NCBI RefSeq assembly: GCF_029910235.1
Contig: NZ_CP112876.1
Span: 62,001-126,000 of the forward strand
Source of the DNA: Pseudanabaena galeata CCNP1313
GTDB lineage: Bacteria > Cyanobacteriota > Cyanobacteriia > Pseudanabaenales > Pseudanabaenaceae
Direction: 5' to 3'
DNA length: 64,000 nucleotides
Made by a program: the position numbers and the translations under genes. This document shows, piece by piece, positions 63,801 through 64,000 of the stretch (positions are counted from its first letter, which is position 1; every line of letters begins with the position of its first letter). A model generated the notes under the pieces. It was given only the letters and a program-made list of their open reading frames with translations. It was not told where the DNA came from and searched no databases.

Positions 63801-64000
63801 GATTTATCTCAGATGCTGACGGAGTATATAGTTCAGCAAGTTCTTTCACGGTTGCTTGAGATTTGAATCGAGGATAAGCCGTGCGTTCAATAGCAGTCAT
63901 AGAGACGTTTAGAGGACAAGTAAGCTAGTGCTGGCTGTAGGAACACTCAGTTTGCGTAGACAGAGTATAACCAATACTCTATCAATTTTGAATAAACACC
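60863..64000 (-). mobile_element. Tn3-family transposon, right end outside the window
   Basis: The candidate left end GGGGGTAGCTACAGGATACG at 60863 lies 71 bp past the transposase stop, as usual for Tn3. No complementary end is found in the last 100 bp of the window, so the element continues. No resolvase is seen in the part shown. Confidence 0.7.
60934..63900 (-). CDS. tnpA: Tn3-family transposase TnpA
   Basis: 988 residues, normal for the family (about 1000). The N-terminus (RTAYPRFKSQATVKELAELY, then RGLLRFLVMLKSFQRLGYFP) is the DNA-binding DUF4158 type. The catalytic half has GTGKRAAADGSKFQLYENNL (first Asp), DTLHADTQGQSTTVFGLSYL, LMPRIRNWQDCKFFRP and NVVEGYNHFLDWIFFGKEGV (Glu). The frame is intact, so it may be active. 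Confidence 0.95.
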   Translation of the reverse strand: MTAIERTAYPRFKSQATVKELAELYTPSASEINLAKGHVKSKRGLLRFLVMLKSFQRLGYFPLSSDVPPTVISHIRACLNLSANICAIPPERSRYYYAEAIRAYLRVSPFDRKAQTAIATVIATSAEIMEYPADLINVAVEELVKARYELPAFSTIDRLVGHIRAVVNNRLFQRIAKAMSPNQQAFVDELVSNSTPESELTFSLLRAAPKSDRLSHIQALQTKFDQILTFGDARQLLLKIAPAKVKSFAAQAKALAMTDLREMNLAKRRALLVCLLYRVQVKTRDHLVEMFLKRVQKMHQCAKDKLVELREQNLTKTESMLAVLTEILQTSTGETDTASLGGRVQSVLETHGGAAALLAQCEEITAYNTDNYLPLIWRFYSRYRSVLFPLVRGLEIQSASQDLSLTAALTLVLAHENRRSKWLSAEDLDLSFMSDRWRRLVVVESDGISQLVRQQFEVCVFTYLAAELKSGDACVVGSENYADFREQLLSWDECQPKLADYCQQTGMALTAAKFVEQLQSCLTQTAIAVDQICKDGTQVTISADAVPVLKRITAEPPPSGAIELESAILQRLPERSVLDILCNVEHWLNWVRHFGHVSGSESKIENPSERYILTVFGYGCNLGPNQTARHTRGQVSSRMLAYVNRQHISIPQLEAAMRDLINAYNRLELPKCWGTGKRAAADGSKFQLYENNLMSEYHIRYGGYGGIAYHHVSDTYIALFTHFINCGVWEAVYILDGLLKNTSDIQPDTLHADTQGQSTTVFGLSYLLGIKLMPRIRNWQDCKFFRPSLDSVYEYIDPLFKDVVDWSLIRTHWQDLMRVVLSIQSGKLLPSTLLRKLGSYSRKNRLYQAFRELGRVVRTVFLLEYISDRGLRREITACTNVVEGYNHFLDWIFFGKEGVITENDPEEQEKRLKYLDLVANAVILHNAVDLSLVIQQLKAEGFKFDRSMLVTLSPYLTRHLKRYGDFVIDLQSIPFPLEGAILIPLDSV

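Overview
The window looks like a chromosome segment of a filamentous or unicellular cyanobacterium, possibly Pseudanabaena-like. The evidence is the high density of the GCGATCGC (HIP1) octamer, a DUF1816 (CpcD-related) protein, a DUF2808 protein, a cyanobacterial sucrose synthase and phosphoketolase, and an NtcA/CysR-like regulator. The genus is inference; no rRNA or tRNA gene was seen.

Layout. 1-5154 (-): sucrose synthase coupled by 1 nt to a GH65 phosphorylase/beta-phosphoglucomutase fusion that runs off the left edge. 5400-10592 (+): an eRF1-like protein, a PRC-barrel protein, phosphoketolase, a broken hibernation-factor-like gene and PPK2. 10961-24075: a sulfur-type island with an SBP carrying a NosL-like tail, ABC permease and ATPase, a Crp-type regulator, a LysR regulator fused to a second copy of the transporter's binding protein, an AprA/AprB-like flavoprotein/ferredoxin pair, a HEAT protein, an Mrp/ApbC Fe-S carrier and two anion exporters of the YeiH and TauE types. 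24076-28556: an IS4 element and small stress or envelope proteins. 29000-33404: peroxiredoxin, a CopZ-type zinc domain, a decayed copy of a thiol-redox cluster, DUF3179, DUF1816 and a broken GST. 34287-38160 (-): arsR-pstSCAB. 38787-47529 (+): cupin dioxygenase, a two-component system, then a metal/arsenosugar cluster (two TVP38/TMEM64 proteins, MerA-like, ArsM, ArsS). 47841-55303: purT, a debranching-type glucosidase, a GIN protein and two glycosyltransferases. 55816-60398 (-): a transmembrane thiol-redox cluster (Trx, TrxB, CcdA, two exported Trx) whose trxB is split by an IS630 element. 60863-64000: a Tn3-family transposon next to a single CRISPR-like repeat.

The island at 10961-24075 reads as uptake of an anion (probably organosulfur), redox conversion by a cytoplasmic flavin/Fe-S enzyme whose clusters Mrp may supply, and export of a product such as sulfite. 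A regulator that carries its own copy of the transporter's ligand-binding fold controls it. That chain is inference from gene families and context.

The other outstanding feature is the load of small palindromic mobile elements between genes. At least seven families can be told apart from terminal inverted repeats, target duplications and empty sites. Several have broken genes (GST, hibernation factor-like), and one family has landed twice exactly in a TAA stop codon and supplied a new stop. Most palindromes share a GC-N3-GC apex, and their arms covary between copies.
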